Origin: CAYSPO01 sp964432945
GTDB lineage: Bacteria; Bacillota; Clostridia; Tissierellales; Peptoniphilaceae
Direction of reading: 5' to 3'
Assembly: GCA_964432945.1 (NCBI GenBank)
Contig: CAYSPO010000012.1
Span: 1-31,650 of the forward strand
Length of the DNA stretch: 31,650 bases
This document shows, one piece after another, positions 1 to 7,759 of the stretch (its first letter is position 1; every line of letters begins with the position of its first letter). Position numbers and translations under genes: made by a program. The notes beneath the pieces are model-generated. The model did not search any database. It was not told the DNA's origin and was given only the letters and a program-made list of their open reading frames with translations.

Positions 1-20
1 TCAATTCCAATATAATTCAA
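1..20 (-). CDS. possible 5' end of a leftward gene cut by the window edge
   Basis: On the minus strand a good ribosome site AGGAGGG (32-26) is followed five bases later by TTG (20-18) and then the open codons N-Y-I-G-I up to the edge. Only six codons are visible, so neither family nor function can be given. The call rests on the ribosome site alone; it could be chance in AT-rich DNA. Confidence 0.3.
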
Positions 21-366
21 GTTATCCCTCCTATATATATGTATAAACTATATCATAAAAATATAGAATATGATTGTTTGTATGATTAGAATATTTTATA
101 ATAACATAAAATATTTTTATTATATTTTTTTATCTTAATGTATGACTTTAATTATTCTATAATATAAACTATAAAATCAATATAAAAAGTATTGCTTTTT
201 TATAAAGTCGATTATGTGTAAATAGTAGATTTTATAAAATAATAATATTTATTGAAAATTGTAGTAATTAGAGTAGGGTATAAGTATAATGATATTGAAA
301 ACAAATACTTAGATTATTATAAAACTTGTAGTATATTCTAATCTAGACTAGAAAAGGTGCACAAAT
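21..366. other. AT-rich intergenic region
   Basis: This very AT-rich stretch separates the possible leftward start at the edge from the small rightward gene at 367. Apart from the ribosome site at its left end and the promoter-like pair at 295-323, I see no gene, RNA fold or repeat that I can support. Confidence 0.5.
295..323 (+). promoter_or_regulatory. sigma-A-like promoter for the small membrane protein gene
   Basis: TTGAAA (295-300) and TATAAA (318-323) are separated by 17 bases, which fits the housekeeping consensus. A start near 330 would give a leader of about 35 bases before the ATG at 367. Given the AT-rich background, a chance match is possible. Confidence 0.45.
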
Positions 367-618
367 ATGGATAAAATTGGTAAATTGCGTAGAATAGTTG
401 TTGTTTTATTTTCTATTATATATCTTATATTGATAGTAAGTAATGTAGAAATTCCAAAAGATATATATATCATATTTATTGGAACAATACTGGCAAGTCA
501 AGCTATTGATGAGTGGAATAGATACAAGGAAAGAAAAAATAAGGTTCATTTAATAATTCCTGTAATGTCAGTAGTTATTATTTTCTTTGTAATCCTTAAA
601 CTAATGGATTTTAAGTAA
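367..618 (+). CDS. small predicted membrane protein, unknown function
   Basis: This encodes an 83-residue protein that I do not recognise. It is mostly hydrophobic, with likely membrane segments near residues 9-27, 33-46 and 61-78. A charged stretch (EWNRYKERKNK, about residues 49-59) lies between the last two and is probably cytoplasmic. There is no signal-peptidase site, cysteine pattern or enzymatic motif. The ATG has AAAAGGTG just upstream (351-359) and a promoter-like sequence at 295-323, supporting a real, singly transcribed gene. It faces the leftward nqr operon, with about 330 bases between the two stop codons. Small three-segment proteins of this sort are common in Gram-positive genomes and mostly uncharacterised. 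Confidence 0.65.
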   Translation: MDKIGKLRRIVVVLFSIIYLILIVSNVEIPKDIYIIFIGTILASQAIDEWNRYKERKNKVHLIIPVMSVVIIFFVILKLMDFK

Positions 619-674
619 TCTTCTATAGAACAGAAATAATTAGTATAAATTTGTAAATGCACTAAATTGATATA

Positions 675-707
675 AGTATTAGAAATATAAATACTGAGAT
701 TTTTTTA
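675..707 (+). terminator. weak terminator-like hairpin
   Basis: AGTATT (675-680) can pair with AATACT (690-695) around a nine-base loop, followed after GAGA by a run of T to 707. The stem is only six A/T-rich pairs and the T-run is offset, so this is a weak candidate terminator for the 367-618 gene. Confidence 0.3.
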
Positions 708-853
708 TAAGGAAAGCTGGAAAATTGTCATATTAAATAAGCTTATATTTTAACTATTATGGGCTTTTATTTTATATTGTTAAATTGAATATGTTAATTT
801 ACGCCGTATACTATTTAAAAGATATAAACATTTAAATTAAGTCCATATATAAG

Positions 854-909
854 AAAACTAGCTTATATTTTGCATTGGAATTTATCCATTAGGCACATAA
901 GCTAGTTTT
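854..909. terminator. long-loop inverted repeat, likely terminator of the nqr operon
   Basis: A 13-base arm AAAACTAGCTTAT (854-866) is perfectly complementary to ATAAGCTAGTTTT (897-909), with a 30-base loop. The arms end in T-runs on both strands, so it could end transcripts from either side. It sits 44 bases beyond the nqrF stop. The large loop is unusual for a simple intrinsic terminator. Confidence 0.55.
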
Positions 910-952
910 ATATTTTTATTGATTTATAGGTCTATCTTTAATTATCTAGTTT

Positions 953-2074
953 CTAAAACTCATCGAACTTGATATATTCTTCTTTTAGACCTTTATCCAT
1001 TAAGTCTGCCTTAACTCCTGCAATAACTACAGGGCTTCCACATAGGTAGGCAGTATAAGTAGTATTTTCATCTACATATTTTTTTATTGAGTCATTTATA
1101 TATCCTGTGTCTCCATCCCAGCCATCTTCTTTGCTAGCACGGGAAAGGACAGGCATAAATTTGAAATCATAAAGTTTTTCTTCGAACATCTTCAATTCAT
1201 CTAATAAGAATAAATCATCTGGAGTTCTAGATCCGAAATAAAACCTTGTTTTCTTTTTAACATCATTATCTAGCATATGATATAAGATAGATCTAATTGG
1301 AGCGAATCCTGTTCCAGTTGCAGACATTATAATTTCATCATTATCGTCATCTTCATAGAAGAAGTCCCCATAAGGTCCATTTATAGTAACTTTATCTCCT
1401 TCATTAAGTATCTTGTGAACATAAGTTGTACATATACCTTTAGTATAACCTATTAATAGTTCTATATGCTTATCATCTTTGATAGATGAAGCTATAGAAT
1501 AGGCTCTAAATACTTCTTCATCAGACCCTTCATAGTCAGGTCCACTTGGATATGTTTCTGTTTTAAGCTGAATAAATTGTCCAGGTTTGAAGTTTATGGT
1601 TTCTCCTTCAGGTAGGGCTAGCCTAATTCTTGCTATACGATCTGTCAGCATTTCTTTTGTTTCTAGTATAGTTTCATATTCCTTAACATTAAAGAGTTCT
1701 TCAGGAATTTCTATACTTATATCATTTTTTATTTTTACTTGACAAGATAGTCTTATATTATCAGCTTGTTCTTCTTCACTAAGCCAAGGTTTTTCAGTAG
1801 CAAGGATTGGCCCAGCCCCATCTATAACCTTGCATTTACAATAACCGCAAGTTCCTTTTCCTCCACATGCTGAAGGAATAAAAATCTTCTGATCTACTAA
1901 CGTAGTTAATAGACTCTGTCCACCTTCTACTATAAGTTCTTCATCATCATTAATTAATACTTTTACTTCTCCATAGTCATTAAGATACTTCTCTGCTATT
2001 GAAAGTATAAATGCAAAAACTGCAGATAATACAGTTACGACTAAGGTAGTTATTAAAATTGTTTGCATGTTCAC
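953..2074 (-). CDS. nqrF: NADH:quinone reductase subunit F, NqrF-type flavoprotein
   Basis: NqrF is the NADH-oxidising subunit of the sodium-pumping Nqr complex, passing electrons from NADH to FAD and then to a [2Fe-2S] centre. The 373-residue product has an N-terminal membrane anchor (about 4-27), then a plant-type ferredoxin domain with cysteines at 70, 76, 79 and 111. This is followed by an FAD-binding motif RAYS (190-193), a nucleotide-binding GTGFAP (254-259) and CGSP (345-348). It is somewhat shorter than typical NqrF (about 405). It is the last gene of the operon; AGGAGGTG overlaps the nqrE stop codon and gives a strong ribosome site. This subunit distinguishes Nqr from Rnf, which uses RnfB and RnfC instead. 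Membrane, cytoplasmic face. Confidence 0.93.
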   Translation of the reverse strand: MNMQTILITTLVVTVLSAVFAFILSIAEKYLNDYGEVKVLINDDEELIVEGGQSLLTTLVDQKIFIPSACGGKGTCGYCKCKVIDGAGPILATEKPWLSEEEQADNIRLSCQVKIKNDISIEIPEELFNVKEYETILETKEMLTDRIARIRLALPEGETINFKPGQFIQLKTETYPSGPDYEGSDEEVFRAYSIASSIKDDKHIELLIGYTKGICTTYVHKILNEGDKVTINGPYGDFFYEDDDNDEIIMSATGTGFAPIRSILYHMLDNDVKKKTRFYFGSRTPDDLFLLDELKMFEEKLYDFKFMPVLSRASKEDGWDGDTGYINDSIKKYVDENTTYTAYLCGSPVVIAGVKADLMDKGLKEEYIKFDEF

Positions 2075-2077
2075 CTC

Positions 2078-2662
2078 CTAAGATATTGGCAACATACCAG
2101 AAAAGCCTATGAAAGCTAAAGCCATAATTCCGGTTGTTATTAGGGTAATAGGTGAACCTCTTAAGCCTTCTGGAAGGCTATTTTCATTAATCCTTGATCT
2201 TATACCAGCCATACATATTATTGCTAGAGCCCATCCAATTCCTGAACCTAAACCAAAGAAAAGAGTTTGAATGAAGTTATATTCACGGATAACCATGAAT
2301 AAAGAAACTCCTAGTATTGCACAGTTTACTGTAATTAATGGAAGAAAAATTCCAAGAGCATAATAAAGGTTTGGAACAAATCTTTCCATTAGCATTTCTA
2401 AAACTTGAACAAAGGCTGCAATTACTATTATGAATATAAGAAATCTAAGGTATTCCATATTGAAATAAACTAAAAGCTTATAAATAAAGTAATTAAGAAC
2501 TGTTGTGATGGCTAGAACAAAGGTAACTGCAACCCCAAGTCCTGCAGCTGTTTCGACTTCTTTACTAACAGATACAAAAGAACACATACCTAAGAAGTTA
2601 CTAAATATCATATTACTAGTAAAAATTGATGCTAAAAATATTACTATTGGATGTATTTCCAT
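2078..2662 (-). CDS. nqrE: Nqr/Rnf membrane subunit NqrE (RnfA family)
   Basis: This 194-residue, six-segment integral membrane protein belongs to the NqrE/RnfA family and forms, with NqrD, the inverted-repeat core of the ion-translocating complex. Cysteines at residues 27 (NFLGMC) and 114 (ITVNC) match the two positions that in this family hold half of the intramembrane [2Fe-2S] centre shared with NqrD. Length is close to the usual 195-200. The ATG overlaps the nqrD stop by one base (TAATG), with GGAGGAG just upstream, so translation is probably coupled. Expected in the cytoplasmic membrane as part of the nqrBCDEF product. Confidence 0.93.
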   Translation of the reverse strand: MEIHPIVIFLASIFTSNMIFSNFLGMCSFVSVSKEVETAAGLGVAVTFVLAITTVLNYFIYKLLVYFNMEYLRFLIFIIVIAAFVQVLEMLMERFVPNLYYALGIFLPLITVNCAILGVSLFMVIREYNFIQTLFFGLGSGIGWALAIICMAGIRSRINENSLPEGLRGSPITLITTGIMALAFIGFSGMLPIS

Positions 2663-3273
2663 TATTTAGTCTCCTCCTTGTTATTTTTTGTAATTTGATT
2701 ATGCATGAACCACATTATAAGTGGAAGAACAAAGAATGCTCCTACTGGCATAACCATAAGTGTCCATGGTGTAAAACTTTCAGGAAGAATACGAATTCCA
2801 TAAATAGAACCAAAACCTAAAAGTTCACGAATAATAGATACGCTTAATAGAACGAGAGTGTATCCTATACCTGCTGCAAAACCATCTACAAATGACGGTA
2901 GAGGACGGTTTGTCATAGCAAAGGCTTCTGCTCTACCCATGATTATACAGTTAGTAATAATTAGTCCTACATAAGCTCCTAATGTTTTACTCATTTCAGG
3001 CATATAGGCCTTCAAAAATATATCAACTATTATTACATAGAAAGATATTATGAAAACTTGCATAACCATACGAATATGTTTAGGTGTGATATCTTTTAAT
3101 AGAGATATAGTAAAAGATGAAAGAGCTGTTGTAAATGTTAGAGCAAGTCCCATAATTAAGGAATTTTTTACAAGATTTGTAACAGCTAAAGCCGAACAAA
3201 TTCCTATTGTCTGGATAAGAACAGGGTTATCTGTAAGTATTTGTTCTTTCATTATTTTATTGTATTTAGACAT
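2662..3273 (-). CDS. nqrD: Nqr/Rnf membrane subunit NqrD (RnfE family)
   Basis: This 203-residue polytopic membrane protein of the NqrD/RnfE family is the partner of NqrE in the membrane core. It has about six hydrophobic segments. Cysteines 26 (TIGICSA) and 109 (LIITNC) occupy the conserved positions that complete the intramembrane iron-sulfur centre. The RAEAFAM stretch near 114-120 is also typical. The start ATG overlaps the nqrC stop by one base and is preceded by GGGAGG. Rnf and Nqr versions of this subunit are hard to tell apart by sequence alone; I assign Nqr because nqrF is in the same operon. Confidence 0.92.
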   Translation of the reverse strand: MSKYNKIMKEQILTDNPVLIQTIGICSALAVTNLVKNSLIMGLALTFTTALSSFTISLLKDITPKHIRMVMQVFIISFYVIIVDIFLKAYMPEMSKTLGAYVGLIITNCIIMGRAEAFAMTNRPLPSFVDGFAAGIGYTLVLLSVSIIRELLGFGSIYGIRILPESFTPWTLMVMPVGAFFVLPLIMWFMHNQITKNNKEETK

Positions 3274-3884
3274 TAATTGCCTCCCTTCGTTTGAATGAAG
3301 TTAGCTAAGTCTTCATTTACCATATTAACTACTGAGTCTGAAGTTTGGGTAGCTCCAGAAATAGCATCTATATTTCCTCCAGGAGCAGGCTTATTGATAA
3401 CATAGTTCCCTAAATCTGAAGAAGATATATCAATATCTCTATATTGGTCTCTATATTCGTTTTCTTCAATTCTTGCACCTAAGCCAGGAGTTTCAGATTG
3501 TTTGGTAAATTGAATTCCAAGGATTTCGTTTAGATTAGAATTTACCCCTACATAGCCATCAATTTCACCCCATAAACCAGGTCCAGCAAAGGGAACTGCA
3601 TATGCAGCATCATTTCCATTGCTCTTGAGTATATATAATGGCTTAGAGTTAAACTCACTAATTTCTATATTTTCATTGAATGTTTTATCAATTGTTTCAG
3701 CTTCTGTATTTTCTAATTCAACAGAAAAAACATCTAAAATTTTACCTTTTAGCTCTATATCTTCATTAAACTTTGCAACAGGCTCTGTGAATCCATAAAG
3801 AGCAGCCAACAAAAAGGTAAGAATAGAAGAAAGTATAACCATAAAAACTACAGGATAAATTGGAGATTTTTTAAAGTTATTCAT
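3273..3884 (-). CDS. nqrC: Nqr/Rnf FMN-binding subunit NqrC (RnfG family)
   Basis: This 203-residue subunit carries a covalently bound FMN. A single N-terminal membrane segment (about 9-31) is followed by an extracytoplasmic FMN-binding domain. The attachment motif SGAT lies at 176-179, so Thr179 is the predicted FMN-phosphate acceptor. The family signatures ETPGLGARI (131-139) and GPGLWGEIDGYVGV (101-114) are present. At 203 residues it is closer to RnfG length than to the roughly 255-residue proteobacterial NqrC. Its ATG overlaps the nqrB stop by one base. FMN attachment would need an ApbE-type flavin transferase, which is not encoded in this window. Confidence 0.92.
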   Translation of the reverse strand: MNNFKKSPIYPVVFMVILSSILTFLLAALYGFTEPVAKFNEDIELKGKILDVFSVELENTEAETIDKTFNENIEISEFNSKPLYILKSNGNDAAYAVPFAGPGLWGEIDGYVGVNSNLNEILGIQFTKQSETPGLGARIEENEYRDQYRDIDISSSDLGNYVINKPAPGGNIDAISGATQTSDSVVNMVNEDLANFIQTKGGN

Positions 3885-4885
3885 TATTCCACCGCCTTTA
3901 CAAGATTAGCTTCACGTTGTTTTCTCAAAGCATTTCTTTTTTTAGCTACATAATCAATTATAGGGGAGAATACATTACCTAAAAGAATAGCGAACATCAT
4001 ACCACCAGCAAATAGAGCGAAAGCCCTAATAATGACAACAGTAGCTCCAATAATTAAACCATAAAACCATTTTCCTTGAACAGTTTTTGGAGCAGAGATT
4101 GGATCAGTTGACATAAACATAGCTCCAAATAAGAAACCACCCATTAACATTCCTGCTATAGGGTTTGGAACAGATTCAACCCCAGCTAATATAAGTAAAA
4201 AGCTAGTTGCAAAAAACCCTATAAGTTGAGAAACAACTATTTGCCAAGAAGCCACCTTTTTGTAAAGTAAGTAAAGTCCTCCTATAATAATTAAAATCTT
4301 AGCAGTTTCACCAATAGATCCAGGAATATTACCTAAACTCAAATTTAATAGATTTGTTATTTCACCAGTTTCTCTATAAAGCATTAAAGGTGTTGCAGTT
4401 GAAGTACCATCTATAATAGGAGTTAGCCATTGAGTAAATCCACCAAGCCCTGAAAAAAACTTTTCTCCATTTGCAAATTCATTCCAGTAAATTGTTATAG
4501 GTACTGGAAAGTTTACATAGATAAATGCACGTCCTACAACTGCAGGATTAAATACATTTTTACCAAATCCCCCAAAAACAGCTTTACCAAAGAAAATACC
4601 AGCAGTTATACCAATTGCTGAAATCCAAAAAGGTAAAGAAGGGGGAAGAGTCATACTATAAATCATTGCTGTAATTATAGCAGCCTCTGATATCTTCTTT
4701 CGATTGTAAATCTTTCTTTCGCATATGTATTCAACTAAGCAAGCAATAAGAATATTAAAGATTATTAGGAAAAAGCTACGCCAGCCATAGAAAAATACAC
4801 TTAAGACAACAAGAGGAAGTAAAGCAATAAATACAGTTCTCATCATCTTTTGTTTCATAAATAATTTCTCGTAATTTTCTAACAA
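3884..4885 (-). CDS. nqrB: Nqr/Rnf membrane subunit NqrB (RnfD family)
   Basis: This is a 333-residue integral membrane subunit of the NqrB/RnfD family, which binds covalent FMN and riboflavin and forms the ion path. It has multiple hydrophobic segments. The family signature GGFGKNVFNPAVVGRAF spans 105-121, and the flavin site DGTSTATPL (159-167) makes Thr165 the likely FMN acceptor. It is shorter than proteobacterial NqrB (about 410) and resembles RnfD in length. It is the first gene of the operon, with a strong GGAGGTGAT ribosome site immediately upstream and a promoter at 4949-4977. In ordinary nqr operons nqrA precedes this gene; here tmRNA lies upstream instead. Confidence 0.9.
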   Translation of the reverse strand: MLENYEKLFMKQKMMRTVFIALLPLVVLSVFFYGWRSFFLIIFNILIACLVEYICERKIYNRKKISEAAIITAMIYSMTLPPSLPFWISAIGITAGIFFGKAVFGGFGKNVFNPAVVGRAFIYVNFPVPITIYWNEFANGEKFFSGLGGFTQWLTPIIDGTSTATPLMLYRETGEITNLLNLSLGNIPGSIGETAKILIIIGGLYLLYKKVASWQIVVSQLIGFFATSFLLILAGVESVPNPIAGMLMGGFLFGAMFMSTDPISAPKTVQGKWFYGLIIGATVVIIRAFALFAGGMMFAILLGNVFSPIIDYVAKKRNALRKQREANLVKAVE

Positions 4886-4948
4886 GATTTATCACCTCCG
4901 TATTTGTTTGAACTATATCATATTTCAGCTTTCAAAGTATTTGAATAA

Positions 4949-4977
4949 AATATAGTCACAATCATCAAAATTGACAA
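4949..4977 (-). promoter_or_regulatory. promoter of the nqrBCDEF operon
   Basis: On the minus strand TTGTCA (4977-4972) and TATATT (4954-4949) are spaced by 17 bases, close to the housekeeping consensus. Transcription would begin near 4942, giving a leader of about 57 bases before nqrB. This supports nqrB as the true first gene of the transcript. Confidence 0.5.
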
Positions 4978-5307
4978 AAATAAAACTATTAAGATAAGAG
5001 TTTTACCAATTAAACTGATAATAAGTAAATTATCATATTAATTAAATAGTATTAATTATATCCCTCCTCAATATTTAGTTATTCCTTAAACTTATACCCT
5101 TTTACCCTAAGAATAATTGAATAGAGAATTTGTTAGTGGAATATCAAAAGATATTTATAAAAAAAGACAATATATAGTAAAATAAAATCTATAATTTATT
5201 ATCTTAAATAAGTATATCAGTTACATGTTTTAATTTCTACCTATATAATCCTAGTAGTAATGTATAATATTTTCATAAATACATTATCTATATATAATAT
5301 AGGTAAA
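4978..5307. other. intergenic region upstream of ssrA and nqrB; no gene seen
   Basis: This AT-rich stretch lies between the divergent nqr and ssrA promoters. A ribosome-site-like GAGGAGGGA occurs on the minus strand at 5069-5061 but is not followed at normal distance by a usable start and open frame. No remnant of nqrA was recognised. Confidence 0.5.
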
Positions 5308-5336
5308 TTGACAAATAGCTTGTTTTCATATAAAAT
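5308..5336 (+). promoter_or_regulatory. promoter of ssrA
   Basis: A perfect TTGACA (5308-5313) is followed after 17 bases by TAAAAT (5331-5336). The predicted start near 5343 is a few bases upstream of the mature tmRNA 5' end at 5348, as expected for a precursor trimmed by RNase P. Confidence 0.6.
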
Positions 5337-5347
5337 TAGATTAATAA

Positions 5348-5704
5348 GGGGATGAAACTGGTTTCGACGGGGATATGGGTCCGAGAGTTGCGAGTCGATT
5401 TCGTCATTACGTAAAAATGGCAAAAACATTTTAAATGCAAACGATAATAACGTTGCTTTAGCTGCCTAGTTGCAGCTGGTTACACGCAAATAGTCTCCCC
5501 GCGCTTTTGCCTGTAATCTCATAATTTAGCGGGTAAGTCGAGTATAGCAAAGCTTTGAGCTATAAACGAAATTTATGAAGCTACCAATAATATAATCCTT
5601 CTAGCTGGAGTTTATTATTGGGAAAATTAAATAGCTAGATACACTCGTAGATACTTTCGAGGAAGTATTCGCGGACGTGGGTTCGACTCCCACCATCTCC
5701 ACCA
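5348..5704 (+). ncRNA. ssrA: tmRNA (SsrA)
   Basis: This is transfer-messenger RNA, which rescues stalled ribosomes by acting as alanine tRNA and then as a short message. The 5' end GGGGAUGAAACUGGUUUCGAC is the hallmark of the family. It pairs with AUCUCC near the 3' end to form the acceptor stem, which ends in encoded CCA (5702-5704). The T-arm GGGUUCGACUCCC lies at 5680-5692. The internal tag frame is at 5437-5469. Length of 357 bases is normal for a one-piece tmRNA. It has its own promoter and terminator. SmpB, its protein partner, is not in the window. Confidence 0.97.
5437..5469 (+). other. tmRNA proteolysis-tag reading frame (ANDNNVALAA)
   Basis: Starting with GCA as resume codon, the frame reads A-N-D-N-N-V-A-L-A-A and ends at TAG (5467-5469). 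The AND start and the C-terminal ALAA fit the degradation tags of Gram-positive bacteria, which end in hydrophobic residues recognised by ClpXP-type proteases. The resume codon is chosen by frame and family pattern. Confidence 0.88.
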
Positions 5705-5710
5705 TATATA

Positions 5711-5735
5711 AGAGAGTTAAAAACTCTCTTTTTTT
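5711..5735 (+). terminator. intrinsic terminator of ssrA
   Basis: AGAGAGTT (5711-5718) pairs with AACTCTCT (5722-5729) around a three-base loop, followed by an uninterrupted T-run to 5735. It starts seven bases after the CCA end of tmRNA. Confidence 0.9.
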
Positions 5736-5867
5736 ATTGTTTTATTGCAAAATGTATTATAATTAAAGTTAAGTAATAGAATTTTTGAGATTTAACAAAG
5801 GCAAAAGATTATCAAAAGTATAATATTTAAAAATAATATCATATAGAAATAGAAAAAGAGGTTAGAT

Positions 5868-7523
5868 GTGGAATATAAAAAAGCTTATTATAGTTGGCTT
5901 ACCAACGATTTGATAGATTTAGAAAGCAAAAGAGAACTTTTGAGTTTAAAGTCAAACTATGAGATAGAAGATAGATTTTATAAGGACTTAGAGTTTGGAA
6001 CAGCTGGTATGAGAGGAAAGATTGGTGTAGGCATCAATAGAATGAATCTTTATACTATTGGCAAAGTGACTCAAGCTTTTGCAGAGGTAATTAATTTAAC
6101 TGGAAAAAACAAGTCAGTTGTTATTGCTTATGATGTAAGACATAAATCAAAAGAATTTGCTGAATTTACAGCTAGTATTTTTGCAGCAAATGGGATAAAT
6201 GTATTTATATCCAAAGATATATTAGCAACTCCTATAACTTCTTTTGCCATTAGAAAACTTAAAGCAGATGCTGGAGTTATCATAACAGCTAGTCATAATC
6301 CTCCTGAATATAATGGATACAAGGCTTATGCTTCAAATGGAGGTCAAATTTTAGAAGATTTTGCCCAAACTATTATGGAAAAGTCCCAAGAACTAGATTA
6401 CTGCGATATTAGATCTGTTAGTTTTGATAAATTATTAAAAGAAGGAAAGATTAAATATATACCTGAAGAAATTTATACTTCTTATATTGATGATCTTTTT
6501 AATAAGTCAATAAATGAAGAGATCGATAAAGATATTAAAATTGTATATTCGCCTTTTAATGGAACAGGAAATAAACCGGTTAAGGAAATACTCAAAAAAA
6601 GAGGATTTACAAATATATATATTGTAAATGAACAAGAAAATCCAGACCCAGACTTTACTAGTTTAAGCTTCCCTAATCCTGAAGATCCTACATCTTTCAA
6701 GTTATCAGAAAAATTAGGTAAAGAAGTAGGAGCAGATATCTTAATAGCTACGGATCCTGACGCCGATAGACTTGGATTAATGGTAAAAGATAATGGTGGA
6801 TACAGATATATGGATGGAAATGAAACTGGCGGTCTTTTGGTGAATTATGTTCTTAGTCAGAGAAAAGAAAAAAATACTTTGCCTAAAAAACCTGCAATCG
6901 TTAAAACTATAGTTACTGGTGATATGACTAAGAATATTGCAGACAACTATCAAACAACAGTTTATGAGACTTTAACTGGTTTTAAAAATATTTCTAATGT
7001 AATAGAGACTTTAAAAGATAAAGAAGATGAATTTGTTTTTGGATTTGAAGAAAGTATTGGATACTTATACGGAGATTCAATAAGAGATAAAGATGGTATA
7101 AACGCGGCAATGTTAGTAGCTGAGATGGCGGGTTATTACAAGAAACAAGGTAAAACCCTAATCGACGTTTTAGATTCTTTATATGAAAAATATGGTTACT
7201 ATTTGAATAAGCAGTTTTCAGTAGTGATGAAGGGGATTAATAGTCAATCTAAAATGGAAAATATAGTTGAATCATTTAGGAAAAATCCAATAAAAGAAAT
7301 AAATAACATAAAGCTAGATATGGTTGTTGATTACTTAAATGATGAAACAGGATTTACCAAATCTAATGTTCTAAAATTCTTTTATGGTGAAAACTGGATA
7401 GCGATAAGACCATCAGGGACAGAGCCAAAATTGAAGTTTTATATTAATATTAAGTCTAAAGATAAAGATTTAGCTAAATTAACTTTGAATATAGCAGAAA
7501 AATTAATTATGGAAAGATTATAA
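5868..7523 (+). CDS. phosphoglucomutase / phosphomannomutase (alpha-D-phosphohexomutase family)
   Basis: This cytoplasmic enzyme interconverts hexose 1- and 6-phosphates through a phosphoserine intermediate. It feeds glycolysis from stored or exogenous sugars and supplies glucose-1-phosphate for envelope polymers. The 551-residue protein carries the four family signatures in order: TASHNPPEYNGYK (140-152, catalytic Ser142), the metal loop TDPDADR (295-301), the sugar loop GFEESIGYLYG (392-402) and the phosphate-binding RPSGTEPK (514-521). Length matches the PgcA-type Gram-positive enzymes. The start is GTG at 5868, supported by AGAGGTT at 5857-5863; no in-frame ATG lies nearby. A TATAAT at 5819-5824 may be its promoter but lacks a good -35. 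It stands alone between ssrA and a terminator. Glucose versus mannose preference cannot be read from the sequence. Confidence 0.93.
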   Translation: MEYKKAYYSWLTNDLIDLESKRELLSLKSNYEIEDRFYKDLEFGTAGMRGKIGVGINRMNLYTIGKVTQAFAEVINLTGKNKSVVIAYDVRHKSKEFAEFTASIFAANGINVFISKDILATPITSFAIRKLKADAGVIITASHNPPEYNGYKAYASNGGQILEDFAQTIMEKSQELDYCDIRSVSFDKLLKEGKIKYIPEEIYTSYIDDLFNKSINEEIDKDIKIVYSPFNGTGNKPVKEILKKRGFTNIYIVNEQENPDPDFTSLSFPNPEDPTSFKLSEKLGKEVGADILIATDPDADRLGLMVKDNGGYRYMDGNETGGLLVNYVLSQRKEKNTLPKKPAIVKTIVTGDMTKNIADNYQTTVYETLTGFKNISNVIETLKDKEDEFVFGFEESIGYLYGDSIRDKDGINAAMLVAEMAGYYKKQGKTLIDVLDSLYEKYGYYLNKQFSVVMKGINSQSKMENIVESFRKNPIKEINNIKLDMVVDYLNDETGFTKSNVLKFFYGENWIAIRPSGTEPKLKFYINIKSKDKDLAKLTLNIAEKLIMERL

Positions 7524-7561
7524 AGATAAAATATATATATTAAAAAGACTAATAATTTTTT

Positions 7562-7596
7562 AGATTAGGAGAGTAATATAGCCTAATCTTTTTTTT
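7562..7596 (+). terminator. intrinsic terminator of the phosphohexomutase gene
   Basis: AGATTAGG (7562-7569) pairs with CCTAATCT (7582-7589) around a 12-base loop and is followed by eight T (7589-7596). It lies 38 bases beyond the stop. Confidence 0.85.
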
Positions 7597-7720
7597 GAGC
7601 TTATATTAAATATATACAATACTAAACTTTTATATCATCTTATTAAGAAAGCGAAATCAACTAATAAATATAACATATTTTGGTTAATTATATGAGTATA
7701 ATTAAGAACCATCAAAAGAA

Positions 7721-7748
7721 AAAGAACCACTCATTTGAGTGGTTCTTT
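7721..7748 (-). terminator. terminator of the DUF2089-DUF4097 pair
   Basis: AAAGAACCACTC (7721-7732) is perfectly complementary to GAGTGGTTCTTT (7737-7748), with a four-base loop. On the minus strand the stem runs into a T-rich tract, twelve bases past the stop at 7760. It could also stop rightward transcripts. Confidence 0.85.
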
Positions 7749-7759
7749 TATTTATGCTA

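Larger units (their letters stand above)
619..952. other. intergenic region between convergent genes
   Basis: This stretch lies between the stop of the small membrane protein gene and the stop of nqrF. It holds a weak terminator-like hairpin (675-707) and a stronger long-loop inverted repeat (854-909). No open frame with a ribosome site was seen in the rest. Confidence 0.5.

Noticed and set aside
2626..3298. Plus-strand open frames at 2626-2820 and 3050-3298
   Set aside because: They are antisense to nqrE, nqrD and nqrC, which carry clear family motifs and coupled starts.
5056..5070. GAGGAGGGA ribosome-site-like sequence on the minus strand upstream of nqrB
   Set aside because: No ATG, GTG or TTG at usable distance opens more than a few codons; the nearest ATG gives an eight-codon frame.
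5241..5429. 62-codon open frame on the minus strand
   Set aside because: It runs antisense into the tmRNA 5' region, has no ribosome site and no recognisable protein features.
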